The notes below the pieces were generated by a model, which worked only from the letters and a program-made list of their open reading frames with translations, ran no database searches and was not told where the DNA came from. Positions 8,775 to 16,539 of a stretch of 36,799 nt of DNA are shown here, piece after piece (position 1 is the first letter of the stretch; each line of letters opens with the position of its first letter). Source of the stretch: Rhodospirillales bacterium (GTDB lineage Bacteria > Pseudomonadota > Alphaproteobacteria > Reyranellales > Reyranellaceae). The stretch is taken from the NCBI GenBank assembly GCA_016185145.1, contig JACPOB010000004.1:1-36799 (forward strand), in the 5' to 3' direction. Position numbers and translations under genes: made by a program.

Positions 8775-9689
8775 AAGGCGCTGACGGCGGTGATCCAGGA
8801 AGCCTGCATCCAGGGCATCTCGACCCGCTCTGTCGACGACTTGGTCAAGGCGATGGGCATGAGCGGCATCTCCAAAAGCCAGGTGAGCCGGCTGTGCGAC
8901 GACATCGACCAGCGCTTCAAGGCGTTCCTCGATCGACCGATAGAGGGCGACTGGCCGTACCTGTGGATCGACGCCACCTACGTGAAGGTTCGCCAGGATG
9001 GTCGCATCGTGTCGGTGGCCGTGATCGTCGCCGTTGGCGTCAATACCGACGGACGTCGCGAGGTCCTCGGCATGGACATTGGGCCCTCCGAGGCGGAGAC
9101 ATTCTGGACGGGCTTCCTGCGCAAGCTCGCCTGCCGCGGCCTGCGCGGCGTCAAGCTCGTGATCTCCGACTCCCATGAGGGCATCAAGGCGGCGGTCTCC
9201 AAGATCCTCACTGCCACCTGGCAGCGGTGCCGTGTCCACTTCATGCGCAACGTCCTGGCCTACGCCGGGCGCAGCGGCCGGCCTGTGGTCTCTGCCTTCA
9301 TTGCAACCGCCTTCGCGCAAGACGATGCCAAGCAGGCCTCCGCGCAATGGCGCCGCGTCGCCGATCAGCTCAGGCCCAAGGTGCCCAAGCTCGCCGCCGT
9401 GATGGACGAGGCCGAGCCCGATGTCCTAGCCTACATGAGCTTCCCGGCGCAGCAACGCGCCAAGCTGCATTCCACAAATCCGCTCGAGCGCCTCAACGGC
9501 GAGATCAAGCGTCGCACCGACGTCGTCGGAATCTTCCCCAACGAGGACGCCATCGTCCGGCTCGTCGGCGCCATCCTGCTTGAGCAGAACGATGAGTGGG
9601 CCGTCAAGCGTGCTAGGTACATCACGCTGGAAAGCATCGCACCGATCAGCGATCATCACTGTGTCGGGCTGCCCAATGTAGCTGCCTGA
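8775..9689 (+). pseudogene. IS256-family transposase, 5'-truncated
   Basis: The frame is continuous from KALTAVIQEACIQGISTRSV to the stop and matches about the last 300 residues of an IS256-family (mutator-type) transposase, usually near 400. The DDE catalytic residues are all visible: Asp in LWIDATYVKV, Asp in LVISDSHEGIKAA and Glu in STNPLERLNGEIKRR. The N-terminal DNA-binding region is missing; upstream codons in this frame belong to the S1/P1 nuclease fragment. Downstream sequence to about 9759 probably carries the element's right end, with no matching left end. The insertion sequence is therefore dead, although the catalytic domain is unmutated, which suggests fairly recent truncation. 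Confidence 0.85.
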
Positions 9690-9839
9690 CCGATCCGGCC
9701 TACACCCGGAATCGACGTGCCAACCGAAGGCACCTACACCACGAATTGAGACACGATCAAAAGCAGGGGATAGCCCTCGGTTGAAGGCCGGAAATCACCG
9801 CGCGGTCGTAAGCGCTTGTGCGCTTCGACTACTTCCATG

Positions 9840-9987
9840 TGCGACGATTTGCGCAACTACTGGAGTCGAACCGGTTCAGAGCGGTCCTCTGTTGGTATCA
9901 GTGTTGGTATGTGGGGGCGACTTTGATCTCGAAAATCGAGCAAAATCGGCCCTCGAAGAGCCATTTCGATTCCGTCTCGGGGCACCA
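9840..9987 (+). repeat. Direct repeat copy B, ending in a tRNA-3'-end-like att core
   Basis: Second copy of the 148-bp repeat, in the same orientation as 1153-1300. The two are colinear with no gaps. They are identical over the final 23 bases (9965-9987) and share blocks such as CTCTGTTGGTA, GTGTTGGTATGTG and GAGCAAAATC. It lies between the IS256 debris and an integrase C-terminal remnant, which supports an attachment-site role. Confidence 0.7.
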
Positions 9988-10017
9988 TGACTTTCCGACC
10001 CACATACAAGTCAATGA

Positions 10018-10235
10018 CTTAGTGGTGGGCTCGGGCTGGCGCAGCGTCGCCCATCCGTAAATCGCCATCAGCTGATGCACGGTCGCTCCGGCTTTTGCAA
10101 AGTCCATGCGCAGAGCAGTGATTTAGGCCGGTCTCGTCGCACCAGGCACGGAAGCGTTGCCGGATCCAGCGGCCGCGAATGGCTTATCGAATGCGGTGAC
10201 GAGATAGATCGTCTGGCCGCGCGGCGCGCCGTCAG
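10018..10235 (-). pseudogene. Tyrosine recombinase/integrase C-terminal remnant with several frameshifts
   Basis: Reading the minus strand through three frames gives IYLVTAFDKPFAAAG, then RQRFRAWCDETGLNHCSAHGL, then AKAGATVHQLMAIYGWATLR. This is the end of the catalytic domain of a phage-type integrase, where HGLRKAGAT normally carries the His and Arg of box II and GW/GH lies just before the Tyr. At least two frameshifts are needed (one is an extra A at the Arg/Lys position), and no catalytic tyrosine survives. The remnant begins about 30 bases from att-like repeat B. Confidence 0.65.
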
Positions 10236-10242
10236 CGTACCA

Positions 10243-10407
10243 TCACCTGAGATTGTGGCTTCGCGACCTCGACCAAATGTCTCCCTTGAAGAGCGACCCC
10301 TCCAGCAAGGGATGGTGCCATTTTCGCAACATGCGGCCCGACTTGAAGTGGCGAACGCCGACGTAGATCTGGCCATCATCGGAATGTTCAAATGAATAGT
10401 TTGACAT
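10243..10407 (-). CDS. Doubtful small ORF, unrecognised
   Basis: A 54-residue minus-strand frame beginning MSNYSFEHSDDGQIYVG, rich in charged residues and with a protein-like hydrophobic pattern. I do not recognise it. Its start lies inside the palindromic regulatory element at 10384-10421, so either the ORF is a relic that contributes the palindrome by chance, or the palindrome regulates it divergently. No ribosome binding site is obvious. It may also be debris between the integrase remnant and the DeoR gene. Confidence 0.2.
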   Translation of the reverse strand: MSNYSFEHSDDGQIYVGVRHFKSGRMLRKWHHPLLEGSLFKGDIWSRSRSHNLR

Positions 10408-10421
10408 ATTCATACGAACAT
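10384..10421. promoter_or_regulatory. Large imperfect palindrome around a -35 element (probable DeoR/GlpR-type operator)
   Basis: The arms ATGTTCAAATGAAT (10384-10397) and ATTCATACGAACAT (10408-10421) are inverted repeats matching at 12 of 14 positions, separated by 10 bases. Each arm contains a TTC-N4-GAA palindrome (10387-10396 and 10409-10418), and their starts are 22 bp apart, about two helical turns. The central bases include TTGACA (10401-10406), a consensus -35 hexamer, upstream of the DeoR start at 10436. Known GlpR operators also use outer TTC/GAA symmetry, so autoregulation is likely. Confidence 0.6.
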
Positions 10422-10435
10422 CTAACGTTTGGCCA

Positions 10436-11206
10436 ATGGTCGCGAGCCGCCCCCAGGAGATCCTCGATCGCGTGCGCCGGTCCGGCGAGGTCTCGATCGA
10501 GTCGCTGGCTGACACGTTCGACGTCACGCCGCAGACGATCCGCCGGCTGGTGAATCAACTTTGCGAGGACGGGCTGCTGCGGCGCGTCCATGGCGGAGTC
10601 AAGGCGCTCGCGCCGACGCAGAACCTTGCCTACGAAAGCCGCCAGGTGCTGAACCTCGAGGCCAAGCGGCGGATCGCGCGCGCTGTGGCGGACTTCATTC
10701 CGGACGGTGCGTCGCTGTTTCTCGGACTTGGCACGACACCGGAATGCGTCGCCCTGGCGCTCTCCGGGCGCGGCGGCCTGCGCATCTTCACCAACAGCCT
10801 GAACGTTGCCTCGGTGCTGGCGCGTGAGCCGGACATCGACATCACGATCGCGGGTGGGGCGCTGCGCCGCCGCGACCGCGACATCATCGGCGCCGGCGCG
10901 GTGTCGTTCTTCAGGCGCTACAAGGCCGATTTTGCCATCTTCGGCGTCGGCGGCATCGACGAGGATGGAATGCTGCTCGACTTCCACGAGGGCGAGGTCG
11001 AGGCCCGCAAGGCGATGGTCGATTGCTGCCGCACCTCCATCGTCGTGGCCGACGTCAGCAAGTTCGGCCGGAATGCCACTGTCCGCGGCGGTCGGCTGCA
11101 CGACCTCGACCATCTGTTCGTCGACAAGCCGGTGCCGGCTCCATTCGGCCGCATGGTCCGCGAGAGCCGCGTGGAGGTGCACCAGGCGGGACGGCAGCAG
11201 GCTTGA
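10436..11206 (+). CDS. DeoR/GlpR-family transcriptional repressor
   Basis: A 256-residue DeoR-family regulator. The N-terminal helix-turn-helix is at about 18-57 (VSIESLADTFDVTPQTIRRL, then HGGVKAL). The C-terminal DeoRC sugar-phosphate sensor domain shows LFLGLGTTPECVALAL, IFTNSLNVA, IAGGALRRRDRDIIG and the FGVGGID...LLDF block. The family senses phosphorylated sugars or glycerol-3-phosphate. The downstream phosphodiesterase, which would produce glycerol-3-phosphate, makes that a plausible effector here. It precedes the transporter genes by 100 bases on the same strand. A strong palindrome lies immediately upstream. Confidence 0.88.
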   Translation: MVASRPQEILDRVRRSGEVSIESLADTFDVTPQTIRRLVNQLCEDGLLRRVHGGVKALAPTQNLAYESRQVLNLEAKRRIARAVADFIPDGASLFLGLGTTPECVALALSGRGGLRIFTNSLNVASVLAREPDIDITIAGGALRRRDRDIIGAGAVSFFRRYKADFAIFGVGGIDEDGMLLDFHEGEVEARKAMVDCCRTSIVVADVSKFGRNATVRGGRLHDLDHLFVDKPVPAPFGRMVRESRVEVHQAGRQQA

Positions 11207-11224
11207 GCATAAATCGAAGTGCTT

Positions 11225-11254
11225 CCGCGTAGGCCCCTGAGAAAGGGCCTGCGG
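11225..11254 (+). other. GC hairpin between regulator and transporter genes
   Basis: CCGC-gt-AGGCCC pairs with GGGCCT-GCGG around the loop CTGAGAAA, giving a 10-bp stem with a 2-base bulge. No T-run follows. It could damp read-through from the regulator or protect the 5' end of a processed transporter mRNA. Confidence 0.4.
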
Positions 11255-11306
11255 CGAAGGATCGACAGCAAAGCCCGAGGGGAAGGGTGCAAAGGGACGG
11301 GAGGAA

Positions 11307-12875
11307 ATGACGATGTTTTCCAGAAGGCAGATCGCCAAGTCGGCGGCGGCGCTCGCGGCTTCCACCATGCCGGGGCTTGGCGCCGCGCAGGCGCAGGCCG
11401 ATCCGCGGCCCACGCTGCGCATCGCGGTGCAGGCCAACCCGCCCACGGCCGAGGTGCTGGATGCCGAGTCGAACGTCGGCTACCGCAACAATTATGCGGT
11501 GCACGACACGCTGCTGCAGTTCGACTATGCCGGCGACTTCTCCATCAAAGGCCATCTCGCCGAGAGCTGGAAGTGGGCCTCGCCGACGGTGCTCGACGTC
11601 ACCCTGAAGAAGGGCCTGAAGTTTCACGACGGTAGCGAGATCACCGCCGAGGACGTGGCGTTCTCGTTCGGCCCCGAACGGCTGACCGGCGACCAAGCAC
11701 CGGGCAAGTCGATGGTACGCCGCTACTGGGTGAGCCTCGGCAAGGTCGAGGCGACCGACCGCTACACGGTGCGCTTCACCACGACCTACGAAGACCCGAT
11801 CTTCGAACAGCGCCTGACCGCGTGGACGTCGCAAATCATCTGCAAGGCGGCGTATCTCAAGGCCGGGAGCTACAACGCCTGGCGCCTCGCGCCGGTCGGC
11901 GCCGGCCCCTATAAAGTAGAGCGCATCACGCCCAACGATTCGATGGTGCTGACGGCGCATGACGGCTACTGGGGCGGCAAGCCCAACGCCAAGTCGGTGG
12001 TCTTCAAGGTCGTGCCGGAAGTGGCGGCGCGCATCGCCGGCCTGCTGGCCAACGATTACGACATCGCCACCGACCTGCCGCCCGACCAACTCGAAGTGGT
12101 CGAGAAGAACAAGTCCAAGGGCGTAAGCGTCGTCGGCGGCCCGGTGAACAACCACCGTCTGATCTGGTTCGACAAGAACCATCCGGCACTGAAGGATCCG
12201 CGCGTGCGGCAGGCAATGATCCTGTCGATTGACCGCGCTGCGATCGTTGACGCGATCTGGAATGGCCGGACCAAGCTGTCGAACGGCCTGCAGTACGACT
12301 TCTTCGGCAAGATGTACCTCAAGGACTATCCCGCCTATCGCTTCGATCCCGACGGCGCGAAGAAGCTCTTGAAGCAGGCCAACTACAAGGGCGAGGAAAT
12401 CACCTTCCGCGCTATGAACAACTACTACACGGCCGAGCTGCCGACGGCGCAGGCGATGATCGCGATGTGGCAGGCGGTCGGTCTGAACGTGCGGCTGGTC
12501 ATGGTCGAGCCGGGCGGCGGCCTGATGGCCGAAGGCAACGCCCGCGCCGCCGGCGACTGGTCGAACTCCGCGCTACTGCCCGATCCGCTGTTCTCGCTGT
12601 GGAGCCAGCACGGTCCGGCCAGTGTACAGAAGGCGCGCGGCATCTGGGAGAATGCCGACTTCTACAAGCTGGGCGAGAAACTTGAGCGCTCGACGGCGCT
12701 GGAGGACCGGCGTGCCGCGTTCCGCGCGATGCTCGACATCAACGAGTGGAGCGATCCCGGTGTCAGCACGCTGCATCAGAACGCGGTGTTCTATGGTATC
12801 CGCGACAGTGTCGACTGGAAGCCCTACGTGTTCCTCTACATGGACCTCGGGCCCTCACGCCTGAAGTTCAAGTAG
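11307..12875 (+). CDS. ABC transporter substrate-binding protein, peptide/nickel (SBP_bac_5) family
   Basis: A 522-residue periplasmic binding protein of the DppA/OppA family. The signal peptide (about 1-31) contains FSRRQIAKSAAALAAS, a twin-arginine-like motif followed by a hydrophobic stretch ending AQAQA, so Tat export is likely. Family-5 features include LRIAVQANPPT, GHLAESWKWASPTVLDVTLK and KGLKFHDGSEITAEDVAFSF (about 90-118). The ATG at 11307 follows GGGAGGAA at ideal spacing. It heads the five-gene transporter. Members bind di- and oligopeptides, nickel complexes, sugars or opines. The operon's phosphodiesterase suggests a glycerophosphodiester-like ligand, which is inference. Confidence 0.87.
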   Translation: MTMFSRRQIAKSAAALAASTMPGLGAAQAQADPRPTLRIAVQANPPTAEVLDAESNVGYRNNYAVHDTLLQFDYAGDFSIKGHLAESWKWASPTVLDVTLKKGLKFHDGSEITAEDVAFSFGPERLTGDQAPGKSMVRRYWVSLGKVEATDRYTVRFTTTYEDPIFEQRLTAWTSQIICKAAYLKAGSYNAWRLAPVGAGPYKVERITPNDSMVLTAHDGYWGGKPNAKSVVFKVVPEVAARIAGLLANDYDIATDLPPDQLEVVEKNKSKGVSVVGGPVNNHRLIWFDKNHPALKDPRVRQAMILSIDRAAIVDAIWNGRTKLSNGLQYDFFGKMYLKDYPAYRFDPDGAKKLLKQANYKGEEITFRAMNNYYTAELPTAQAMIAMWQAVGLNVRLVMVEPGGGLMAEGNARAAGDWSNSALLPDPLFSLWSQHGPASVQKARGIWENADFYKLGEKLERSTALEDRRAAFRAMLDINEWSDPGVSTLHQNAVFYGIRDSVDWKPYVFLYMDLGPSRLKFK

Positions 12876-12906
12876 GCACCGGGGACCGCAGGTCCAGGCG
12901 CGAGAC

Positions 12907-13860
12907 ATGGAGCTGATGTCGATCGAGAACCTGCGCGTGCGATTTCCGTCGCCCGCAGGGACGGTCTTTGCCGTCAACGGCGTCAGCCTGTCGGTCGACA
13001 AGGGCGAGATCCTGGGCATCGTCGGCGAAAGCGGGTCGGGCAAGAGCGTGACCTGCCAATCGCTGATGGGTCTGCTCGGCCCGCGCGCCCGGACGAGTGG
13101 CCGGGTGCGCTACGGCGCGCATTCGGTAGAGATCGGCGAGATGGTCGCGCTGCGCCGTCGCGGCGGTTTCCCGGCAGCGATGATCTTCCAGGACGCGGTG
13201 GCCGGCCTCAATCCGCTGCGCACAGTGGGCTCGCAGATCGCCGAGGTCTTTACCTTCGGCCGCGGCCTCTCGTCGGGCGAGGCGCGCAGACGCACGATCG
13301 AGCTGCTGGCCTCGGTTGGCATCCGCGATCCGGAACAGCGCTTCACTGCCTACCCGCACCAGATGTCGGGTGGCATGAACCAGCGTATCACCATTGCCAT
13401 GGCGCTGGCGGCGTCGCCCGAGCTCTTGATAGCCGACGAGCCGACGACGGCGCTCGATGTCACCGTGCAGGCCCAGATCTGCGCGCTGCTGCGCCGGCTG
13501 GTCGACGAGACCGGCCTGTCGGTGATCTTCATCTCGCATGATCTCGATCTGGTGACCGAGTTCTGCGACCGCGTCGCGGTGATGTATGCCGGCGCGCTGG
13601 TCGAGCTGGGCACCAGCCGTACGCTGCGCAAGCGCGCGCGTCATCCCTATACCCACGCGCTGTTCTCGGCGATCCCGGGCCATCATCCGGCCCTCGCGCA
13701 GCTCGAGGAGATTCCCGGCGAGATCATGGTCAACACCGTCGAACCGACGGCGTGCGGTTTCGCGCCACGCTGCCCTCGGCGGCAGGAGCGCTGCGGCATC
13801 GAGGTGCCGCCGCTGGAGCGGCGGACGGACGAGAGGCTGGCATGCTTCAACCCGTATTGA
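12907..13860 (+). CDS. Dpp/Opp-type ABC transporter ATP-binding protein (DppD-like)
   Basis: A 317-residue ATPase. Walker A is GESGSGKS (40-47), the Q-loop lies at [12 protein letters not shown], the signature is [10 protein letters not shown] and Walker B is [12 protein letters not shown]. The C-terminal oligopeptide-transporter extension has the cysteine cluster [14 protein letters not shown] typical of DppD/OppD. It works at the cytoplasmic face with the paralogous ATPase that follows. Its 3' end overlaps the next gene's start by 19 bases. An ATG three codons in (12916) is an alternative start. Confidence 0.9.
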   Translation: MELMSIENLRVRFPSPAGTVFAVNGVSLSVDKGEILGIVGESGSGKSVTCQSLMGLLGPRARTSGRVRYGAHSVEIGEMVALRRRGGFPAAMIFQDAVAGLNPLRTVGSQIAEVFTFGRGLSSGEARRRTIELLASVGIRDPEQRFTAYPHQMSGGMNQRITIAMALAASPELLIADEPTTALDVTVQAQICALLRRLVDETGLSVIFISHDLDLVTEFCDRVAVMYAGALVELGTSRTLRKRARHPYTHALFSAIPGHHPALAQLEEIPGEIMVNTVEPTACGFAPRCPRRQERCGIEVPPLERRTDERLACFNPY

Positions 13861-14729
13861 CCGGTGCCGCCGCCGAGAACGAGCCGCCGATGATCGAGGT
13901 GCGTGACGTGAGCCACGTCTTCGCCACGCCGCGCGGACTTTTCCGGCGGGCCAGTGCGGTGCGTGCGGTCAACGGCGTCAGCTTTGAGGTGGCTCGCGGC
14001 TGCACCTTCGGAATCGTCGGTGAAAGCGGGTGCGGCAAGAGTACGCTCGCGAGCCTGCTGATCGGCGATCGCATTCCGGCCGTGGGCACGATCCGGGTCG
14101 CCGGAGAGACCGTGCAGGCGCACCTCGCGCGCGGCCGAAAGAGCTACGCCCGGACGATACAGATGGTCGCGCAGGACCCGTTCGGCACCATGGACCCGCG
14201 CCAGAAGGTCGGGCCCCAGATCGACGAGACCCTGGCGCTCCATTTTCCGCTGTCGCGCGCCGATCGGCGCACCCGCACCGCCGAGATGCTGCGTTCGGTC
14301 GGACTGCCCGACAGCGTCTGCGAAAAGATGCCCCACCAACTGAGCGGCGGTCAGCGGCAGCGCGTGGCGATCGCGCGCGCCCTGATCGTACAGCCGCAGA
14401 TTCTGATCTGTGACGAGCCGACCTCCGCGCTCGACGTCTCGATCCAGGCGCAGGTGCTGAACCTGCTGCTGCGCTTGCAGGAGAAATTCGGTCTCACCAT
14501 CGTGCTGATCAGCCACGACATCCGCGTGATCGGCCACATGTCGCACGCAATCGGCGTGATGAATGCCGGCCGCATGGTCGAGCAGGGTCGGGCTGCCGAA
14601 GTGCTGTGCTGTCCGCGAAACGCCTACTCGCGGGCACTGTTCGACGCCGCGCCGGGAGCCGGCCGCCTGATGTGCGGGGCGGAAGAGAGCGCGGCCGTCG
14701 AGAAGGTCACCAGGAAGGGCATCGCATGA
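13842..14729 (+). CDS. Dpp/Opp-type ABC transporter ATP-binding protein (DppF-like)
   Basis: A 295-residue ATPase. Walker A is GESGCGKST (60-68), then the Q-loop at MVAQDPFGTMDPRQK, signature LSGGQRQRVAIARAL and Walker B ILICDEPTSALD followed by the H-loop SHD. The loop before Walker A (GLFRRASAVRAV) is typical of DppF. The open frame extends upstream to 13752, but the ATG at 13842 gives a normal N-terminus and translational coupling with the preceding ATPase. The stop is shared with the start of the permease gene (ATGA, 14726-14729). Confidence 0.9.
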   Translation: MLQPVLTGAAAENEPPMIEVRDVSHVFATPRGLFRRASAVRAVNGVSFEVARGCTFGIVGESGCGKSTLASLLIGDRIPAVGTIRVAGETVQAHLARGRKSYARTIQMVAQDPFGTMDPRQKVGPQIDETLALHFPLSRADRRTRTAEMLRSVGLPDSVCEKMPHQLSGGQRQRVAIARALIVQPQILICDEPTSALDVSIQAQVLNLLLRLQEKFGLTIVLISHDIRVIGHMSHAIGVMNAGRMVEQGRAAEVLCCPRNAYSRALFDAAPGAGRLMCGAEESAAVEKVTRKGIA

Positions 14730-15655
14730 CCCGCAACCTGATCGTCACGTTCCTGCGCATGGCGGTGACGGTGTTGCTCGCCGTCGGATTCGTTTTCCTA
14801 ATCCTGCGCGTCAGCGGCGATCCAATCCGCGCCCTGCTGCCGCTCGACGCACCGGAGGACCTGATCGAGCTCACACGCAAGGAGTGGGGGCTCGACCAGC
14901 CGCTGCACGAGCAGTTCTTTGCCTATGTCGAGCATCTGCTGCGCGGCGATTTCGGCCGCTCGCTGAACGACAGCCGGCCGGCGCTGCAGATCGTGCTGGA
15001 GAAGGTGCCGGCGACGCTGCTGCTGATGGGCAGCGGCCTGCTGATCTCACTGACCGTCGGCACCAGCCTCGGCGTGCTGGCCGCCAGCCATCGCGGCAAG
15101 CTGATCGACCGTCTGGTGATGACAAATGCCGTGTTGGTGCACAGCATCCCCAGCTTCCTGCTGGGCATTGTGCTGATCCTGGTCTTTGCCGTCGGCCTCG
15201 GCGTGCTGCCGAGCGGCGGCGGCCCGTCCTTTGCCCATCTCGTGCTGCCAGCGATCGTGATTGGCCTGTCGCATGCCGGCGTCGTGGCCCGCTTCGTGCG
15301 CTCGAGCACGCTCGAAGTCCTTGCTCAACCCTACGTCAAGGTGGCCAGCCTGAAGCCGTTGCCTGCCTGGTACATTCTGGCCGCGCATGTGCTGCCGGGC
15401 ACGGCGCTACCGTTGCTCACCCTGATCGGCTTTTCGCTAGGTGCGATGATCGGCGGTGCGGCGATCGTGGAGTCGATCTTCGCCTGGCCGGGCGTTGGTC
15501 GCTTTCTGGTCTCGTCGGTCGCCCGCCGCGACGTCGCGGTGGTGCAGACCATCGTGATCCTGGTCGCACTGATGATGGCGATGGCCAACCTGCTGGTCGA
15601 CATCCTCTACCTGCTGTTCGATCCGCGGCTGCGCGATCCTAGGCCGCGATCATGA
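14726..15655 (+). CDS. Dpp/Opp-type ABC transporter permease (DppB-like)
   Basis: A 309-residue inner-membrane permease with about six transmembrane helices. The N-terminal FLRMAVTVLLAVGFVFLILR anchor is followed by the WGLDQPLHEQFFAYV segment typical of DppB. The EAA-type cytoplasmic loop is in the region VRSSTLEVLAQPYVKVA, and the conserved end IVESIFAWPGVGRFLV is present. The start codon overlaps the upstream stop as ATGA, so translation is coupled. An upstream extension of the frame to 14606 lies inside the DppF gene and was rejected. Confidence 0.9.
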   Translation: MTRNLIVTFLRMAVTVLLAVGFVFLILRVSGDPIRALLPLDAPEDLIELTRKEWGLDQPLHEQFFAYVEHLLRGDFGRSLNDSRPALQIVLEKVPATLLLMGSGLLISLTVGTSLGVLAASHRGKLIDRLVMTNAVLVHSIPSFLLGIVLILVFAVGLGVLPSGGGPSFAHLVLPAIVIGLSHAGVVARFVRSSTLEVLAQPYVKVASLKPLPAWYILAAHVLPGTALPLLTLIGFSLGAMIGGAAIVESIFAWPGVGRFLVSSVARRDVAVVQTIVILVALMMAMANLLVDILYLLFDPRLRDPRPRS

Positions 15656-15669
15656 GTGATAAGCCGTGA
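15652..15669 (+). other. Five-codon minicistron bridging the two permease genes
   Basis: ATG at 15652 overlaps the DppB-like stop (ATGA) and reads M-S-D-K-P before TGA at 15667-15669, which overlaps the GTG start of the DppC-like gene at 15666. The nearby repeat TGAGTGAT (15653-15660 and again 15667-15674) suggests the start region was duplicated. Confidence 0.45.
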
Positions 15670-16526
15670 GTGATCCCCAGGCTCTGCGCACGGCCTACGA
15701 ACGTCCGCCACGCGACTGGGTCGTGCTGTTGGCCGCCGCCGCCGTGGCGGCGTTTGTGGTGCTGGCTCTGTTCGCCTCGGAGCTGGCGCCGTACGGCTTC
15801 GCTTCGATCGATTTGCGCGCGCGCAATGCGCCGCCGGTGCTGTTTGGCGGCACCACGCGGCACTTCTTCGGCACCGACGAGCTCGGCCGAGACATCCTGA
15901 GCCGCCTCATCGTCTCGGTACGCGTCAGCCTCGCGGTCTGCGTCGTCGCCAGCCTGATCAGCGCCGTGCTCGGCATTCTGCTCGGCCTGATTGCGGCCGC
16001 CGGACGCGGCTGGGTCGACGGCTTCATCCGCGTGCTCATCGACTTCCACGCTTCAGTGCCGTTCCTGACCTTCGCGCTCGCCGTCCTGGCGTTCTTTGGC
16101 AACAACCTCGTGTTGTTCGTCTGCCTGCTCGGCACCTATGGCTGGGAGCGATACGCGCGTCTTGTCCGCGCTATGGCGATGGTCGAGTACAACAAGGGCT
16201 ATGTCGCGGCCCTGCGGCGTGCCGGGGCGGGACGGATGCGCATCGCTTTCGGCCATGTGCTGCGCAACGTGATGGCGGTGATCCTGGTCAACTGGACGAT
16301 CAGTCTGCCTGAGCTGATGCTGCTCGAATCGGGTCTGTCGTTCCTCGGCGTCGGCATCCAGCCGCCACTCGCCAGCCTCGGCAACATGGTCGGGCTCGGC
16401 CGCGATTACATCGTGACCTCGTGGTGGATCGCCACGATCCCGGGCGTCGCGATCTTCATCCTCACCCTGTCGATCAGCACGATCGGCGACTGGCTGCGCG
16501 ATCGCACCGATCCCAGCCTGCAATAG
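15666..16526 (+). CDS. Dpp/Opp-type ABC transporter permease (DppC-like)
   Basis: A 286-residue permease. It has the N-terminal helix (VVLLAAAAVAAFVVLALFAS), the periplasmic HFFGTDELGRDILSRLIVSV block diagnostic of DppC/OppC, a central six-helix core, the EAA-loop region around ALRRAGAGRMRIAFGHVLRN and the LMLLESGLSFLGVGIQPP ending. The GTG start at 15666 is entered from a minicistron that overlaps the upstream stop. It completes the transporter and is followed after 13 bases by the phosphodiesterase gene. Confidence 0.9.
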   Translation: MSDPQALRTAYERPPRDWVVLLAAAAVAAFVVLALFASELAPYGFASIDLRARNAPPVLFGGTTRHFFGTDELGRDILSRLIVSVRVSLAVCVVASLISAVLGILLGLIAAAGRGWVDGFIRVLIDFHASVPFLTFALAVLAFFGNNLVLFVCLLGTYGWERYARLVRAMAMVEYNKGYVAALRRAGAGRMRIAFGHVLRNVMAVILVNWTISLPELMLLESGLSFLGVGIQPPLASLGNMVGLGRDYIVTSWWIATIPGVAIFILTLSISTIGDWLRDRTDPSLQ

Positions 16527-16539
16527 GAGCGTTCCTGGC

